A stretch of DNA of 64,000 nt from Arthrobacter sp. Y81 (GTDB taxonomy: Bacteria; Actinomycetota; Actinomycetes; Actinomycetales; Micrococcaceae), in NCBI RefSeq assembly GCF_002929335.1, contig NZ_PJIL01000003.1, positions 248,001-312,000 of the forward strand, given 5' to 3'. How positions within the stretch are numbered: the stretch's first letter is position 1; each line of letters opens with the position of its first letter. The translations under genes and the position numbers were made by a program. This document shows, piece after piece, positions 53,765-63,452 of this stretch. The notes under the pieces were generated by a model, which saw only the letters and a program-made list of their open reading frames with translations, searched no databases and was not told where the DNA came from.

Positions 53765-56700
53765 TTAGGCCTCTACTTTTTCAACGCGGATCTGCGGTTC
53801 TGCGGAGTCTGCCGCAACGGTTCCCAGGTCCACAGTCAGGGTTTCGGTCCTGATGAGTCCGGCATTGGCCTCCAGCGCATCGATGACGTTCTGCGCGGCG
53901 GTCACGGTGGTGCGGATGCGGTCGCTCACGTTGAGTCCGGCATCCTTGCGGGCCTGCTGGATGGCACGGACCATGTCCCGGGCCAGGCCTTCGGCTTCGA
54001 GTTCCGGCGTGACCTCGGTGTTGAGGACCACGAAGCCGCCGCCAGGCAGCACCGCGGCTGCCCTTGTGGCAGGACCAGCACCGGCGCCCTCGGCGGCCTC
54101 CGCCACGACCGTTTCCAGCGTGTATTCCTGCGGCTCGAGGACGAGTCCGCCCGCGGTGACCACTCCGGCGTCGTCCACTGACCAGTCACCGGACTTGGAG
54201 CCCTTGATGGCCTGCTGGACGTTCTTGCCCAGGCGCGGCCCGGCGGCCCGTGCATTGACGACGAGCTTCTGCTCGATGCCGAACTCCTCCGGGGAGGCGC
54301 TGTCGGCGTCCAGCAGTCGGACGGAACGCAGGTTCAGTTCATCGGCGACGACGGCGGCGAAGCCTCCCAGCGCATCCGCGCCGGGTGCTACGACGGTGAG
54401 CTCCTGCAGCGGCAGGCGGACCCGGAGGTTCGCAGCCTTGCGGAGTGAGGATCCGGTGGAACAGATCTGCTGGACCCGGTCCATCGCCTCGACGAGTCCC
54501 GGGTTGGCCGGGAAGAGCCCGGCGTCCGGCCAGTCGGCCAGGTGCACGGAGCGCCCGCCGGTGAGGCCGCGCCAGATTTCTTCGGAAACCAGCGGCAGCA
54601 GGGACGCCGCCACCCGGGAGACGGTCTCCAGCGCGGTGTAGAGCGCGTCGAAGGCGTCGACGCTCTCGTCGAAGAAGCGCTGGCGGCTGCGGCGCACGTA
54701 CCAGTTGGTGAGCATGTCCAGGTAGCTGCGCAGTTCGTCGCAGGCGCCGGAGATGTCGTAGCCGTCCAGCTGGGCGGTCATGTTGCGGACCAGGTCCCCG
54801 GTGTTGGCCATGAGGTACTGGTCCAGCGTGTCCGCGTAACCGTCGTAGCGCAGCTTCGCGTCGTAGCCGTTCGCTTGTCCTGCAGCAGCGTTCGCGGCGT
54901 TCGTGTACAGCGTGAAGAAGCTGTACACGTTCCACAGCGGCAGGATGACCTGGCGGACGCCGTCGCGGATTCCCTGCTCGGTGACCACGAGGTTGCCGCC
55001 GCGCAGGATGGGGCTGGACATCAGGAACCAGCGCATGGCGTCGGAGCCGTCGCGGTCCAGGACCTCGGAGACGTCCGGGTAGTTGCGCAGGCTCTTGGAC
55101 ATCTTCTGCCCGTCCGAACCGAGCACGATGCCGTGGCTGATGACGTTGCGGAAGGCCGGCCGGTCGAACAGCGCCGTGGACAGGATGTGCAGCATGTAGA
55201 ACCAGCCGCGGGTCTGCCCGATGTACTCGACGATAAAGTCTGCCGGGTTGTGGGTGTCGAACCACTCCTCGTTCTGGAACGGGTAGTGGACCTGGCCGTA
55301 GGGCATGGAGCCGGAGTCGAACCACACGTCCAGGACATCCTCGACGCGGCGCATCACGGACTGGCCCTCTTCGGGGGTGCGCGGGTCGTCGGGGTTCGGG
55401 CGGGTCAGTTCGTCGATGAACGGCCGGTGCAGGTCAACCTGCCCGGCTTGGTTCAGCGGGAGGCGGCCGAAGTCGGCCTCGATCTCGGCGAGCGAACCGT
55501 AGACGTCGGTGCGCGGGAATTCGGGGTCGCTGGACTGCCACACCGGGATGGGGCTGCCCCAGTAGCGGTTGCGGCTGATGGACCAGTCGCGGGCGTTGGC
55601 CAGCCACTTGCCGAACTGGCCGTCCTTGACGTTGCCGGGGATCCAGTTGATCTCCTGGTTCAGCTCGGACATGCGGTCCTTGAACTTGGTGACCTCCACG
55701 TACCAGGAGGACACCGCACGGTAGATCAGCGGGTTGCGGCAGCGCCAGCAGTGCGGGTAGCTGTGCTCGTAGCTGGCCTGCCGGACCAGACGGCCCTGGG
55801 CGCGCAGCACCTGCGTGATGGGCTTGTTGGCCTCGAACACCTGCAGTCCGACGATGTCGTGCAGGTCGCCGTGCGAGAACAGCGGCAGGAACTTCGCGCC
55901 CTCGTCCACGGACAGGACCACGGGGATGCCGGCCTCTTCACAGACCTTCTGGTCGTCTTCACCGTAGGCGGGCGCCTGGTGGACGATGCCCGTGCCGTCG
56001 GTGGTGGTGACGTAGTCGGCCACGAGGAAGCGCCAGGCGTTCTCCGTGCCGAACTTCTCGGTGTCGCTGAAGTCGGTCCAGAGCGGCTGGTACTGCAGGC
56101 CGGCGAGCTCGGCGCCGGTGTACGTGGCGGTGACCGCGCCCTCGGCGGCCTCAACGCCTGCGGTGCCGTCGCCGTAGCCCAGGTCCTTGGCATAGGCGCC
56201 CAGCAGGTCGGCGGCGAGCAGGAAGCTCCCCGAGACGGGGGCCTCGGGGGACGCCGCCTTGATGCCGTTGGGACCGGCAGGCAGCACGGCATAGGTGATG
56301 GCGGGCCCGACGGCGAGCGCCAGGTTGGTGGGCAGCGTCCAGGGCGTGGTGGTCCAGGCGAGCGCCTGCACGCCGGCGAGCTGCCTGGACAGTTCCGACT
56401 CCCCTGCCGTGATGGGGAACGTGACGGTGACGGTCTGGTCCTGGCGGTTCTTGTAGACGTCGTCGTCCATGCGCAGTTCGTGGTTGGACAGCGGCGTTTC
56501 GTCCTTCCAGCAGTACGGCAGGACCCGGTAGCCGTTGTAGGTCAGGCCCTTTTCATGCAGCTGCTTGAAGGCCCAGAGCACGGACTCCATGTATTCGACG
56601 TTGAGCGTCTTGTAGTCGTTGTCAAAGTCCACCCAGCGGGCCTGGCGGGTGACGTAGCTCTTCCACTCGTCCGCGTACTTCATCACGGACGCGCGGCAGG

Positions 56701-57142
56701 CGTCGTTGAACTTGTCGATGCCCATGGCTTCGATCTGGGTTTTGTCCGTCATGCCCAGCTGCTTCATGGCTTCCAGCTCGGCGGGAAGGCCGTGGGTGTC
56801 CCAGCCGAAGCGGCGCTCGACGCGGCGGCCGCGCTGCGTCTGGTAGCGGCCCACCAGGTCCTTGGCGTAACCGGTCAGCAGGTGGCCGTAGTGCGGCAGG
56901 CCGTTGGCGAAGGGAGGGCCGTCGTAGAAGACAAACTCGTTGCTGCCGCGTTCGCCGCCAGGGAGGTCAGACTCGCGCTGGTCGATGCTTGCCTGGAAGG
57001 TGCCGTCCTGGTCCCAGTACTTGAGGATCCGTTCTTCGATCTCCGGAAACTTCACGGAGGCAGACACGCCAGAGGTGTTGGAAGCGGAGGTGTTGGAACC
57101 GGAGCCTGCCGGTGCGGCTGAGGCCTTGGGGTAATAGGTCAT
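53765..57142 (-). CDS. ileS: isoleucyl-tRNA synthetase
   Basis: A 1125-aa class I synthetase of the long (eukaryote-like) IleS2 type. The HIGH-equivalent is PHYGHLL (about residue 83), KMSKS is [11 protein letters not shown], and the CP1 editing domain contains TTPWTLPTN. There is a long C-terminal anticodon-binding part. The long type is often associated with mupirocin tolerance. ATG 57142 is preferred. It is controlled by a T-box. Confidence 0.97.
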   Translation of the reverse strand: MTYYPKASAAPAGSGSNTSASNTSGVSASVKFPEIEERILKYWDQDGTFQASIDQRESDLPGGERGSNEFVFYDGPPFANGLPHYGHLLTGYAKDLVGRYQTQRGRRVERRFGWDTHGLPAELEAMKQLGMTDKTQIEAMGIDKFNDACRASVMKYADEWKSYVTRQARWVDFDNDYKTLNVEYMESVLWAFKQLHEKGLTYNGYRVLPYCWKDETPLSNHELRMDDDVYKNRQDQTVTVTFPITAGESELSRQLAGVQALAWTTTPWTLPTNLALAVGPAITYAVLPAGPNGIKAASPEAPVSGSFLLAADLLGAYAKDLGYGDGTAGVEAAEGAVTATYTGAELAGLQYQPLWTDFSDTEKFGTENAWRFLVADYVTTTDGTGIVHQAPAYGEDDQKVCEEAGIPVVLSVDEGAKFLPLFSHGDLHDIVGLQVFEANKPITQVLRAQGRLVRQASYEHSYPHCWRCRNPLIYRAVSSWYVEVTKFKDRMSELNQEINWIPGNVKDGQFGKWLANARDWSISRNRYWGSPIPVWQSSDPEFPRTDVYGSLAEIEADFGRLPLNQAGQVDLHRPFIDELTRPNPDDPRTPEEGQSVMRRVEDVLDVWFDSGSMPYGQVHYPFQNEEWFDTHNPADFIVEYIGQTRGWFYMLHILSTALFDRPAFRNVISHGIVLGSDGQKMSKSLRNYPDVSEVLDRDGSDAMRWFLMSSPILRGGNLVVTEQGIRDGVRQVILPLWNVYSFFTLYTNAANAAAGQANGYDAKLRYDGYADTLDQYLMANTGDLVRNMTAQLDGYDISGACDELRSYLDMLTNWYVRRSRQRFFDESVDAFDALYTALETVSRVAASLLPLVSEEIWRGLTGGRSVHLADWPDAGLFPANPGLVEAMDRVQQICSTGSSLRKAANLRVRLPLQELTVVAPGADALGGFAAVVADELNLRSVRLLDADSASPEEFGIEQKLVVNARAAGPRLGKNVQQAIKGSKSGDWSVDDAGVVTAGGLVLEPQEYTLETVVAEAAEGAGAGPATRAAAVLPGGGFVVLNTEVTPELEAEGLARDMVRAIQQARKDAGLNVSDRIRTTVTAAQNVIDALEANAGLIRTETLTVDLGTVAADSAEPQIRVEKVEA

Positions 57143-57199
57143 CTCGACATCCTGGGTTGAGCTAGTGAACAAGTGGATCATTCAGGATGCGAGGACGGC

Positions 57200-57415
57200 C
57201 CGTACGCTGTCTTCCAACAGCACCGGCACCGCGGTACCACCTCACTTACCGTCGCCGGACCCCCGTAATGGAGAGCACCGGCGTCGGCCGCTCATTGCTG
57301 CTGTGACGGGCTTACCCGTCCGGTTCTACTGCTTCGGGTCCTGCGCCGCAGGGCCCGAAGGTTCTTCCGGAAGCTCACCGGTGATGGCCGGGTCAAAGCT
57401 GATACTCGATTCTAC
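57200..57415 (-). promoter_or_regulatory. T-box riboswitch of ileS (ultrashort stem I)
   Basis: Minus strand contains the T-box bulge sequence GGTGGTACCGCGG (57241-57229). About 150 nt upstream lies a short stem CCGGCCATCACCGG carrying an ATC (Ile) specifier at 57385-57383, then GAGCTTCCGG of the next stem. Actinobacterial ileS T-boxes of this compact form sense uncharged tRNA-Ile and act on translation. No intrinsic terminator is seen, which agrees with this. Confidence 0.92.
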
Positions 57416-57495
57416 CCAGAGTTACCCCAAGTTTCGGTATCGGGCAGGGGAATCCCGGGCATGCCCCGGTATTCGGAATGCATAGACTCGGGCAC

Positions 57496-58524
57496 ATGAC
57501 CATCTCCGCCTCCGCCCCCGCCGCAACCAGCCGGCCACAGCGCCGCCGCTCCGTCGCATGGCCGGTGCTCGCCGCGCTGGCTTCTGTGCCGGTGGCGGTC
57601 CTGTCCGTCTTCCGTGCCATTCCGGCGGAATGGCCTACTCCCGTCGTCCAGCTGTTGTCCTTCACACCGTGGCTGGTGATCCCCGCCGGCGCCGGGTTGC
57701 TCCTGGCCGTTGTTGGCCGACGTCGGTGGCTGGCCTGGGTGACTGCCGTCCTGATGGCGATCCAGCTCTTTTGGCTGTTCCCGCTGGACCACGGCCGGAG
57801 CATTCCCGAGGCCGGTGCGCCGACGGTGCAGGTGACCGCCATGAACATCAATTCGGAATACGGTCAGGCGGACGCGGCGGAAATTGTGCGGCTGGTCCGG
57901 GAGAACGGCGTTACGCTGCTGACGGTCCAGGAACATTCGCAGGCCCTTGAGGACAGGCTGGCGGCCGCGGGGCTGTCCGGTTTGCTGCCGAACAGGATCA
58001 GCGACCCAACGGACGACGCCGCCGGCAGCGCCACCTACTCGGCGGACCGCATCGAAGCGGTTGGCATCGTGCCGGATACGCCGTTTCAGATGCCGATCGT
58101 CCGGGTCACCGTTGAGGGAACGGAAGCGCCGGCAGTCCTCGAAGTCGCGAACGTCCATGCGCTTCCGCCGGTTGACGTCCGCATTGGCCAGTGGCGCAGC
58201 GACCTCGCAGCCGTGGCCCGCCTGGCCGCGCGGCCCGGCAACCGGCTGCTCATCGGCGACTTCAACGCCACGTACGACCACGCCGAGTTCCGCGCACTCG
58301 TCGACGGCGGCCCCGATGGCCGGAAAATGGTGGATGTTGGGACGGCCGCCGGAATGCGCCTCATCCCCACCTGGCCGATGGAGGGACCCCGGCTGCCCGG
58401 TATTGCCATTGACCATCTCGTCACCAGCCCCGGCATCACCGGTTCCGGGTACGCGGTCCATCGCGTGCGCGGAACGGACCATGCAGCGGTCGTGGCGACG
58501 CTGAGCGTCCCGGCAGTCGGTTAG
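57496..58524 (+). CDS. endonuclease/exonuclease/phosphatase family membrane protein
   Basis: The 342-aa protein has three N-terminal membrane helices (about residues 20-100) and an outside EEP domain: MNINSEYG, VQEHS (metal Glu), LIGDFNAT and GTDHAAV (the final Asp-His). It probably cleaves a phosphodiester or phosphate ester outside the cell; the substrate is unknown. ATG 57496 has TAGACT 7 nt upstream and may be leaderless; ATG 57478 is an alternative. Confidence 0.88.
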   Translation: MTISASAPAATSRPQRRRSVAWPVLAALASVPVAVLSVFRAIPAEWPTPVVQLLSFTPWLVIPAGAGLLLAVVGRRRWLAWVTAVLMAIQLFWLFPLDHGRSIPEAGAPTVQVTAMNINSEYGQADAAEIVRLVRENGVTLLTVQEHSQALEDRLAAAGLSGLLPNRISDPTDDAAGSATYSADRIEAVGIVPDTPFQMPIVRVTVEGTEAPAVLEVANVHALPPVDVRIGQWRSDLAAVARLAARPGNRLLIGDFNATYDHAEFRALVDGGPDGRKMVDVGTAAGMRLIPTWPMEGPRLPGIAIDHLVTSPGITGSGYAVHRVRGTDHAAVVATLSVPAVG

Positions 58525-58532
58525 AACCCTGC

Positions 58533-59294
58533 TCAGGCCTGCTTGCGGATGAGCTTGTAGTTTGAGGCCTGCGCCACGGGCCGGATCACGATCTGGTCCA
58601 GGTTGACGTGGTGCGGCGCCGAGACAGCGTAGCGGACCACATCGGCGACGTCTGCGGCCGTGAGCGGCTTCTCGACGCCCTGGTAGACCTTGCCGGCAGC
58701 CTCCTGGTCGCCCAGCCTGTTGAGCGCGAACTCCTCGGTGTGCACCAGGCCCGGGGCAACCTCGATGACCCGGAGGTTGTGTTCCACCTCTTCGAGCCGC
58801 AGCGCATCGTTCATGGCGTGCTGGGCGAACTTGGCCGCGTTGTAACCGCCGCCGCCCTCATAGGCGGCCAGTCCCGCCGTCGACGTCAGGTTCAGGACTG
58901 TTCCCTCGCCGCCGGCCCGCAGCATGGGAAGGAAGGCACGCGTCAGTTTCATGGTGCCCAGGACGTTCACCCCGAACATCCACTCCCAGTCTTCCGTCCT
59001 GGCATCCGCGATCCTGTCCGCTCCGCGCGCACCGCCGGCGATGTTGATGAGGGTGTCAATGCCGCCTGCCTGCGTCACTTCGGCCAGGAGCCGCTCCACG
59101 TCAGAGTCTTCGGTGATGTCTGCAGGGACGGCCGTGGCTCCCGTTTCCGCTGCCAGTGCGGCGAGCCGGTCCGCGCGGCGGGCGACCGCAAAGACCGTCC
59201 ACCCTTCAGCCGCCAACGCACGGACCGTGGCTTCGCCGATTCCTGTGCTTGCTCCCGTGACTACTGCTGCCTTCGTGTGCTTTTCCTCAGTCAT
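58533..59294 (-). CDS. short-chain dehydrogenase/reductase (SDR)
   Basis: The 253-aa classical SDR has TGASTGIGEAT (about residues 14-24), ARRADRL suggesting NADP preference, an NIAGG variant of the NNAG motif, and the active site YNAAK (Tyr about 154). The family includes NADP-dependent serine/3-hydroxy acid dehydrogenases. It lies 9 nt after the DUF488 gene and is convergent with the EEP gene. Confidence 0.93.
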   Translation of the reverse strand: MTEEKHTKAAVVTGASTGIGEATVRALAAEGWTVFAVARRADRLAALAAETGATAVPADITEDSDVERLLAEVTQAGGIDTLINIAGGARGADRIADARTEDWEWMFGVNVLGTMKLTRAFLPMLRAGGEGTVLNLTSTAGLAAYEGGGGYNAAKFAQHAMNDALRLEEVEHNLRVIEVAPGLVHTEEFALNRLGDQEAAGKVYQGVEKPLTAADVADVVRYAVSAPHHVNLDQIVIRPVAQASNYKLIRKQA

Positions 59295-59303
59295 GGCACC
59301 ACC

Positions 59304-59663
59304 CTAACGCTGGAGGAACTCCAGCAGCACACGGGCGTGATTGACCTCCGGATCCCTGGCGCCGTACAGCAGAGTGATGCGGCCGTGCTTCTCCGCCAGA
59401 TCCTGCAGGGCGGCCACGGCCGGGTTGTTTTCGAGTTCGGCCTCATACTGGACGCGGAAGTCCGCGAAACGTTCCTTCATGTGGGCGAACTCGGTCCGCA
59501 GCGGTGCTGACGGGGCAATGTCCTTGAGCCAAAGATCCAGCCGGGCCCGCTCCTTGCTGACCCCGCGCGGCCAGAGCCGGTCCACCAGGACACGGAAACC
59601 GTCGTCGTCGGCCGGTTCATCGTAGATGCGTTTGGTCGCCAACTGGCGGGCTTCGTTGTCCAT
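59304..59663 (-). CDS. DUF488 family protein (YeaO-like)
   Basis: The 119-aa protein carries the DUF488 pattern DRLWPRGVSKERA, LWLKDIAPS and LLYGARDPEVNHA. The function is unknown. A TAGCAT hexamer 6 nt before the ATG and the absence of a Shine-Dalgarno suggest a leaderless transcript. Divergent from valS. Confidence 0.92.
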   Translation of the reverse strand: MDNEARQLATKRIYDEPADDDGFRVLVDRLWPRGVSKERARLDLWLKDIAPSAPLRTEFAHMKERFADFRVQYEAELENNPAVAALQDLAEKHGRITLLYGARDPEVNHARVLLEFLQR

Positions 59664-59724
59664 ACCGGGATGCTAGTGCAGGGAGGCGCGCAGGCGATGG
59701 AAGAGATCATGAAAGAATTGCTCC

Positions 59725-62346
59725 ATGGCTGAAGACAAACAGGGTACAGACACGCCCACCACTGCCCCTATCAATGTTCCGGACAAGCCCGCCCTTGAGG
59801 GGTTGGAAGCTGCCCTGACGCAGCGCTGGCTTGACGAAGGGACCTACAAGTTCAATCGGGAGACCACCAGGGAGCAGGTCTACTCGATCGACACTCCCCC
59901 GCCCACGGCGTCGGGGTCCCTGCACGTGGGGCACATGTTCTCCTACACCCACACCGACGTCCTGGCGCGCTACCAGCGCATGACCGGCAAAAACGTCTTC
60001 TACCCGATGGGCTGGGACGACAACGGGCTGCCCACCGAGCGCCGCGTCCAGAACTATTACGGTGTTCGCTGCGATCCGGCAATTTCGTACGATGCCGCCT
60101 ACCGCCCGCCGGCAGAGCCGGCCAAGAACCAGCGCGACTTCGACGTCGTCTCGCGCCGGAACTTCATCGAGCTGTGCGAGGAGCTCGCCGTCGAGGACGA
60201 GAAGGTCTTCGAGAACCTCTTCCAGACCCTGGGCCTCTCCGTTGACTGGGACCTGACCTACCGCACCATCGACGACAAGTCCCGCGCCATCTCCCAGCGC
60301 GCCTTCCTGGCCAACCTGGCCGCCGGCGACGCGTACATGGCCGAGGCACCCACCCTGTGGGATGTCACGTTCCGCACAGCCGTGGCCCAGGCCGAACTCG
60401 AGGACCGCGAAGTCGCCGGCGCGTACTACCGCTACCCGTTCTTCACCGAGGACGGCGACAAGATCTACGTCGAGACGACCCGCCCGGAGCTGCTGGCCGC
60501 CTGTGCCGCCCTCGTGGCGAACCCCGACGACGAGCGGTACCAGCCGTTGTTCGGCAAGAAGGTCACCTCTCCCGTGTTCGGCGTTGAGGTGGAGGTCAAG
60601 GCGCACCATCTCGCCAAAGCGGACAAGGGCTCCGGCATCGCCATGGTCTGCACCTTCGGCGACCTCACCGACGTCACCTGGTGGCGCGAACTGCAACTGC
60701 CCACCCGCGCCATCGTGGGCCGCGACGGCCGGATCATCGGTGACACCCCGGACTGGATCACCACCGGGGAAGGCCGCTCCGCCTTCGAGTCAATCGCCGG
60801 CAAGACGGTCTTCAGCGCCAAGGAAGCCGTTGTCGAGCAGCTGTCCGCCGCCGGGCTCCTCGACGGCGAGCCCAAAAAGATCATGCACCCGGTCAACTTC
60901 TTCGAGAAGGGCGACAAGCCCCTCGAGGTGGTGACGTCGCGCCAGTGGTACATCCGCAACGGCGGCCGCGACGAGGACCGCCGCGAACGCCTGATCGGCC
61001 GGGGCAAAGAAATCGAATTCCACCCGGCCTTTATGCGCTCACGCTACGAGAACTGGATCTCCGGACTTAACGGCGACTGGCTCGTGTCCCGCCAGCGCTT
61101 CTTCGGCGTGCCGGTGCCGGTCTGGTACCCCCTGGATGCCGACGGCAACCCCGAATACGATGGGCCGATCGTCCCGTCCGACGCGCAGCTCCCCGTGGAC
61201 CCGGCCGCCGACGCCGCGCCCGGCTACGAAGAAGCCCAGCGCGATGTGCCGGGCGGTTTCACCGGCGACGCTGACGTCCTGGACACCTGGGCCACGTCCT
61301 CGCTGACGCCGCAAATCGTGGGCGGATGGAGCACGGACGAGGCACTCTGTGCCAAGGTCTACCCCTTCGACGTGCGCCCGCAGGGGCACGACATCATCCG
61401 GACGTGGCTCTTCTCCTCCGCCGTCCGAGCCGACGCGCTGCAGGACACCGCACCGTGGAAGCACGCGGCCATCTCGGGCTGGATCCTGGATCCGGACCGC
61501 AAGAAGATGTCCAAGTCCAAGGGCAACGTGATCGTCCCGACCGATGTCCTCAACGAGTACGGCTCGGACGCGGTCCGCTACTGGGCGGCATCGGCCAAAC
61601 TGGGCGCGGACACCGCCTACGAGATCGCCCAGATGAAGATCGGCCGCCGCCTCGCCATCAAGCTCCTCAACGCCTCGAAGTTCGTCCTGAACCTCGGTGC
61701 CACGGAACACTCGGTGGTTTCCACGGATCTGTCCGTGCTGACCAACCCCTTGGACCGCGCGGTACTGGCGCAGCTCTCGGACGTCGTGGCGCAGGCCACC
61801 AAGGCGTTCGAAAACTACGATTACGCCCGTGCCCTGCAGATCAGCGAAAGCTTCTTCTGGCAGTTCACCGACGACTATGTGGAGCTCATCAAGGACCGCG
61901 CCTACGGTGCCGCCGGCGAGGCCGAGCAGGCGTCCGTGCTGGCGGCCCTGGCCACCTCCCTGGACACCTTGCTGAGGCTGTTCGCGCCGTTCCTGCCCTT
62001 CGCCACCGAAGAGGTCTGGAGCTGGTGGCGCACCGGGTCCGTGCACCGCGCCGAGTGGCCGGCGCCCCTGGATGTGTCCGACGGCGACACCACCATGCTC
62101 GCGACTGTCGGGGTCGCGCTGAGCGGCATCCGCAAGGCCAAGTCCGAGGCGAAGGTCAAGCAGCGCACTGAGGTCCTGTCCGCCACGATCACCGCCACGG
62201 AGTCACTCACCACGCAGCTGAAGGCCGGTCTTGCAGACCTGAAGGCAGCCTCCAATGCTCGCGAACTGACCCTCGTGGCAGGCGAAGGCGAACTCACCGT
62301 CAGCGATGTTGTGCTGGCCCCGCCGGAGGAAGCGCCAAGCGCCTAG
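59725..62346 (+). CDS. valS: valyl-tRNA synthetase
   Basis: An 873-aa class I synthetase. SGSLHVGHMFSYTHTD carries the HIGH motif (about residue 71), KKMSKSKGNVI carries KMSKS (about 595), and the editing domain lies between. The C-terminal coiled-coil arm (IRKAKSEAKVKQ) binds tRNA. It is encoded on the strand opposite to ileS/folC. No T-box was seen upstream. Confidence 0.97.
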   Translation: MAEDKQGTDTPTTAPINVPDKPALEGLEAALTQRWLDEGTYKFNRETTREQVYSIDTPPPTASGSLHVGHMFSYTHTDVLARYQRMTGKNVFYPMGWDDNGLPTERRVQNYYGVRCDPAISYDAAYRPPAEPAKNQRDFDVVSRRNFIELCEELAVEDEKVFENLFQTLGLSVDWDLTYRTIDDKSRAISQRAFLANLAAGDAYMAEAPTLWDVTFRTAVAQAELEDREVAGAYYRYPFFTEDGDKIYVETTRPELLAACAALVANPDDERYQPLFGKKVTSPVFGVEVEVKAHHLAKADKGSGIAMVCTFGDLTDVTWWRELQLPTRAIVGRDGRIIGDTPDWITTGEGRSAFESIAGKTVFSAKEAVVEQLSAAGLLDGEPKKIMHPVNFFEKGDKPLEVVTSRQWYIRNGGRDEDRRERLIGRGKEIEFHPAFMRSRYENWISGLNGDWLVSRQRFFGVPVPVWYPLDADGNPEYDGPIVPSDAQLPVDPAADAAPGYEEAQRDVPGGFTGDADVLDTWATSSLTPQIVGGWSTDEALCAKVYPFDVRPQGHDIIRTWLFSSAVRADALQDTAPWKHAAISGWILDPDRKKMSKSKGNVIVPTDVLNEYGSDAVRYWAASAKLGADTAYEIAQMKIGRRLAIKLLNASKFVLNLGATEHSVVSTDLSVLTNPLDRAVLAQLSDVVAQATKAFENYDYARALQISESFFWQFTDDYVELIKDRAYGAAGEAEQASVLAALATSLDTLLRLFAPFLPFATEEVWSWWRTGSVHRAEWPAPLDVSDGDTTMLATVGVALSGIRKAKSEAKVKQRTEVLSATITATESLTTQLKAGLADLKAASNARELTLVAGEGELTVSDVVLAPPEEAPSA

Positions 62347-62384
62347 CCCCTGGCCTGCCTGGCAAAACCTGTCCGGCCAAACAT

Positions 62385-62424
62385 GAAGCCCCATCAGCGT
62401 CCTGCTGGTGGGGCTTCTGTTTTG
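62385..62424 (+). terminator. valS terminator 1
   Basis: GAAGCCCCATCAGC / GCTGGTGGGGCTTC (62385-62398 and 62404-62417), 14 bp with one G-U pair, 5-nt loop, then TGTTTT. Confidence 0.88.
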
Positions 62425-62468
62425 GCTGCGCCCCGACTTTGGAGCTCCGTCTGTTTTTGGGCAAAGGG

Positions 62469-62512
62469 GAAGCCCCATCAGCGTATTGCCGTTGGTGGGG
62501 CTTCGACTTTTC
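62469..62512 (+). terminator. valS terminator 2 (repeat of the first)
   Basis: The left arm repeats GAAGCCCCATCAGCGT exactly, 84 nt after the first copy. The right arm is GTTGGTGGGGCTTC, followed by GACTTTTC. It arose by local duplication or by insertion of the same element. Confidence 0.8.
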
Positions 62513-62770
62513 GATTGTCTCGTGACGTCTATGACAACCTGGCGGAATCCTCGGAAGTTCAGGTCTTCCTACCTCGTCACTGGTAGCCAGCTTCTGACTT
62601 TGCCGAAGGCTGCGTCAGATGCGTGTCACTGAATCTTTGGTTTCCGTGTCCCTCTTCTTTCGAAGTGGGTAAGAACTATTGTTGTCCCACCTACGGCGAA
62701 CCGCAATAGTCCAGGAAGAACTACATGGCAGTAATTCACCCGGGCCCCAGGGGCCGTCCAGAGGATGCCG
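62513..62770. other. gene-free tail between valS and the Rv2466c-like gene
   Basis: About 260 nt with no supported gene. Base composition is lower in G+C than the flanks. It contains a GGGCCCCAGGGGCC palindromic stretch near 62741-62755 and an 17-codon ATG frame (62725-62778) with AGGA upstream, which I do not regard as proven. Confidence 0.45.
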
Positions 62771-63385
62771 TCAGTTGAATTCAGGCCGCTCGGTGCGGCT
62801 GCGCTTGATCTCGAAGAAGTGCGGGTACGCGGCCAGGGTCACCGCGGCGTCCCACAAGCGGCCGGCTTCCTCGCCCCGGGGAATGCGGGTCAGCACCGGA
62901 CCAAAGAACGCCGTGCCGTTGAAGGCCACCACCGGGGTTCCCACGTCCTGCCCCACTAGGGAGATGCCCTCTTCGTGGCTGGCGCGAAGCTGCTCGTCGA
63001 AGGCGTCCGAGGACGCCTCGGCCGCGAGCCCGGCCGGAAGCCCGCACTCCGCCAGGGCTTTGCTGATCACGACGCCGAAGTCCTTTTCGCCGGCGTCGTG
63101 GATCAGGCTGCCCATGGCGTCATACAGGGGCTTGATGACGTGGTCACCGTGCTGCTCGCGGGCGGCGATGATGACGCGGACGGGCCCCCAGGCCTTGTCC
63201 ATCGCTTCGCGGTAGCCCGGGTCCAGCTCGCGTCCCTCATTCAGGACGGCAAGGCTCATCACGTGCCATTCGGTGTCGATGTCGCGAACTTCCTCCACTT
63301 CGCCCACCCAGCGGGACGTGATCCAGGCGAAGGGGCACAGGGGGTCGAACCAGAAGTCGGCTTTGCTCGCGGTGGTTTCAGGCAC
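62771..63385 (-). CDS. DsbA-fold protein, mycothiol-dependent nitroreductase Rv2466c-like
   Basis: The 204-aa thioredoxin-fold protein opens with ADFWFDPLCPFAWITSRW, the family start. The active site is CPFA rather than the CPWC of M. tuberculosis Rv2466c, so only one redox cysteine is present and a monothiol mechanism with mycothiol is likely. The cis-Pro loop is VGTPVVAFNG. It lies 67 nt after clpX on the same strand and is probably co-transcribed, linking thiol redox with protein quality control. Confidence 0.9.
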   Translation of the reverse strand: MPETTASKADFWFDPLCPFAWITSRWVGEVEEVRDIDTEWHVMSLAVLNEGRELDPGYREAMDKAWGPVRVIIAAREQHGDHVIKPLYDAMGSLIHDAGEKDFGVVISKALAECGLPAGLAAEASSDAFDEQLRASHEEGISLVGQDVGTPVVAFNGTAFFGPVLTRIPRGEEAGRLWDAAVTLAAYPHFFEIKRSRTERPEFN

Positions 63386-63452
63386 GGAAATCTCCTCGTA
63401 AAGTCATCAGGGCATGGCGCGCATCAGGCGCACGTCTACCAAGAGCGAAGAA

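Noticed and set aside
54542-57121. 859-codon plus-strand frame opposite ileS
   Set aside because: Antisense shadow of a GC-rich conserved gene; no motifs.
62725-62778. 17-codon frame MAVIHPGPRGRPEDAVS with AGGA upstream
   Set aside because: Too short and without context to call a gene; its stop runs into the end of the opposite-strand gene.
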